A model generated the notes under the pieces. It had not been told where the DNA came from and did no database searches. It saw only the letters and a list, made by a program, of their open reading frames with translations. From NCBI GenBank assembly GCA_965199105.1, contig CBDAQO010000002.1, forward strand, positions 3,038,001-3,102,000: a stretch of DNA of 64,000 nucleotides, read 5' to 3'. The stretch is from LMUY01 sp965199105. GTDB lineage: Bacteria > Pseudomonadota > Alphaproteobacteria > Acetobacterales > Acetobacteraceae. Position numbers and translations under genes: made by a program. Positions 62,946 to 64,000 of the stretch are shown here, piece after piece; the stretch's first letter is position 1, and each line of letters starts with the position of its first letter.

Positions 62946-64000
62946 CTACCGCCCGAAGGCGGTCTTCAGCGCGGGCACCAGGTCGGTCTTTTCCCAGGTG
63001 AACGTGCCCAGCTCCGGGTCGGGCGTGCGGCCGAAATGGCCGTAGGCGGACGTCACGGCGTAGATCGGGCGGTTCAGATGCAGGTGCTCGCGGATGCCGC
63101 GCGGGCTCAGGTTGACCATCTCGCGCAGGGTGCGCTCCAGCAGCGCCTCGTCCACGTCGCGCCCGGTGCCGCCCAGGTCGACATACACCGACAAGGGGTG
63201 CGACACGCCGATGGCATAGCTGATCTGGATCGTGCAGCGCTCGGCTAGCTCCGCCGCCACCACGTTCTTGGCCAGATAGCGGCACACATAGGCGGCCGAG
63301 CGGTCGACCTTGGTCGGGTCCTTGCCGCTGAACGCGCCGCCGCCATGGGGTGCGGCGCCGCCATAGGTGTCGACGATGATCTTGCGCCCGGTCAGCCCGC
63401 AATCCCCGTCCGGGCCGCCGATGACGAAGCTGCCGGTGGGGTTGATGTAGATCTCGCTCTCCGGCGGCATCCAACCCGGCGGCAGCGTGGTCTCGATCAG
63501 CGGCAGCAGCATGCGCTTGATCGCCGCCTGCTCCATCCCCGCCTCGTGCTGGGTGGACACCACGACCGAGGTCGCGCCCAGCGGCTTGCCGTCCACGTAG
63601 CGCAGCGTCACCTGGCTTTTCGCGTCCGGCAGCAGGCCCGCCACCGACACGTCCTTGTTGCGGCGCAGTTCGGACATCCGGCGCAGGATCAGGTGGGCGT
63701 AGTACAGCGGCGCCGGCATCAGCGCGTCCGTTTCGGTGCAGGCGTAGCCGAACATGATGCCCTGGTCGCCGGCGCCTTCGTCCTTGTTGCCGGCACTGTC
63801 CACGCCCACCGCGATGTCGGCGCTCTGCGCGTGCAGGTGGCACTCGACGGCGGCGTGCTTCCAGGAGAAACCGGCCTGGTCGTAGCCGATGTCATGCACC
63901 GCAAGCCGCGCCAGATGGGTCAGCAGCTCCGGCGTGACGGTGTCGGGCCCGCGTACTTCGCCGGCGAACACGATGCGGTTGGTGGTGACCAGCGTCTCGC
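62946..64000 (-). CDS. metK: S-adenosylmethionine synthetase, C-terminal part (start beyond window)
   Basis: About 351 codons are visible; the N-terminal 40 or so lie outside. Motifs are GYDQAGFSWKHAAVECHLHAQ (in two pieces: GYDQAGFSWK and CHLHAQS), GAGDQGIMFGYA, the phosphate loop GGAAPHGGGAFSGKDPTKVD and CRYLAKNVVAA. It makes SAM from Met and ATP, supplying the methyltransferases and radical SAM HpnJ in the window. No frameshift is seen. A SAM riboswitch, if present, would be beyond the window. Confidence 0.95.
   Translation of the reverse strand, partial: ETLVTTNRIVFAGEVRGPDTVTPELLTHLARLAVHDIGYDQAGFSWKHAAVECHLHAQSADIAVGVDSAGNKDEGAGDQGIMFGYACTETDALMPAPLYYAHLILRRMSELRRNKDVSVAGLLPDAKSQVTLRYVDGKPLGATSVVVSTQHEAGMEQAAIKRMLLPLIETTLPPGWMPPESEIYINPTGSFVIGGPDGDCGLTGRKIIVDTYGGAAPHGGGAFSGKDPTKVDRSAAYVCRYLAKNVVAAELAERCTIQISYAIGVSHPLSVYVDLGGTGRDVDEALLERTLREMVNLSPRGIREHLHLNRPIYAVTSAYGHFGRTPDPELGTFTWEKTDLVPALKTAFGR

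Overview
The window is a 64-kb piece of a GC-rich alphaproteobacterial chromosome. An acetic-acid-bacterium relative (Acetobacteraceae, order Rhodospirillales) fits best. The pointers are a compact HprK with no N-terminal domain next to rapZ and PTS genes, a hopanoid operon joined to dxs and ispA, an HWE-type histidine kinase, a phasin, a ClpS-ClpA pair, a Hint-domain repeat protein, and many start/stop overlaps of the ATGA type. This assignment rests on gene content and remembered family features, not on a database search.

Layout. 1-149 is the start of ligA, leaving the window on the left. 447-4348 is a regulatory PTS operon (hprK, rapZ, EIIA, HPr, EI). 4452-8807 holds a large Hint-domain repeat protein and a short-chain dehydrogenase on the minus strand. 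9005-15394 is a signalling block: a CheB/CheR/PAS/HWE kinase, a Crp/Fnr regulator and a hybrid histidine kinase. 15407-22956 is a minus-strand isoprenoid and hopanoid operon (ispA, dxs, hpnM, hpnI, hpnJ, hpnK, histidine phosphatase) that makes the farnesyl precursor and modifies the hopanoid side chain. 23183-24358 is tspO plus an ABC ATPase. 24444-28122 is an allophanate/carboxybiuret hydrolysis operon (atzF with a fused AtzG-like tail, atzE, atzH), followed by a phosphatase and a BenE-type transporter. 29976-34462 is an accessory-looking segment bounded by two repeat copies: an unrecognised protein, an ABC exporter and a GST. After it come a broken FMN reductase gene and tRNA-Thr. 35016-38634 is pqiABC. 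38759-46978 holds an SNase-like protein, proA-nadD-rsfS-pssA, a methyltransferase, folC and a DUF427 protein. 46975-50497 holds clpA, clpS and a phasin. 50779-62046 is housekeeping and metabolism: a DD-carboxypeptidase, map, radC, a glycosyltransferase, an aminotransferase, a GST, a CobW GTPase with a WD40 partner, an aldo/keto reductase and a large secreted hydrolase. 62107-64000 is trmB and the 3' part of metK.

The most notable non-gene signal is a family of about 106-bp repeats with five copies (near 4.4, 30.0, 34.4, 38.7 and 44.1 kb). Every copy is flanked by TA, mostly in a CTAG context. Every copy sits at a gene end and supplies the TAG stop codon of a neighbour. Each carries two hairpins whose stems change in a compensatory way between copies. 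They look like MITEs of an IS630/Tc1-type transposon that also serve as convergent-gene terminators. Other points of interest are an AtzF-AtzG gene fusion, three genes whose best starts are CTG or ATA, and tandem micro-repeats at two gene starts.
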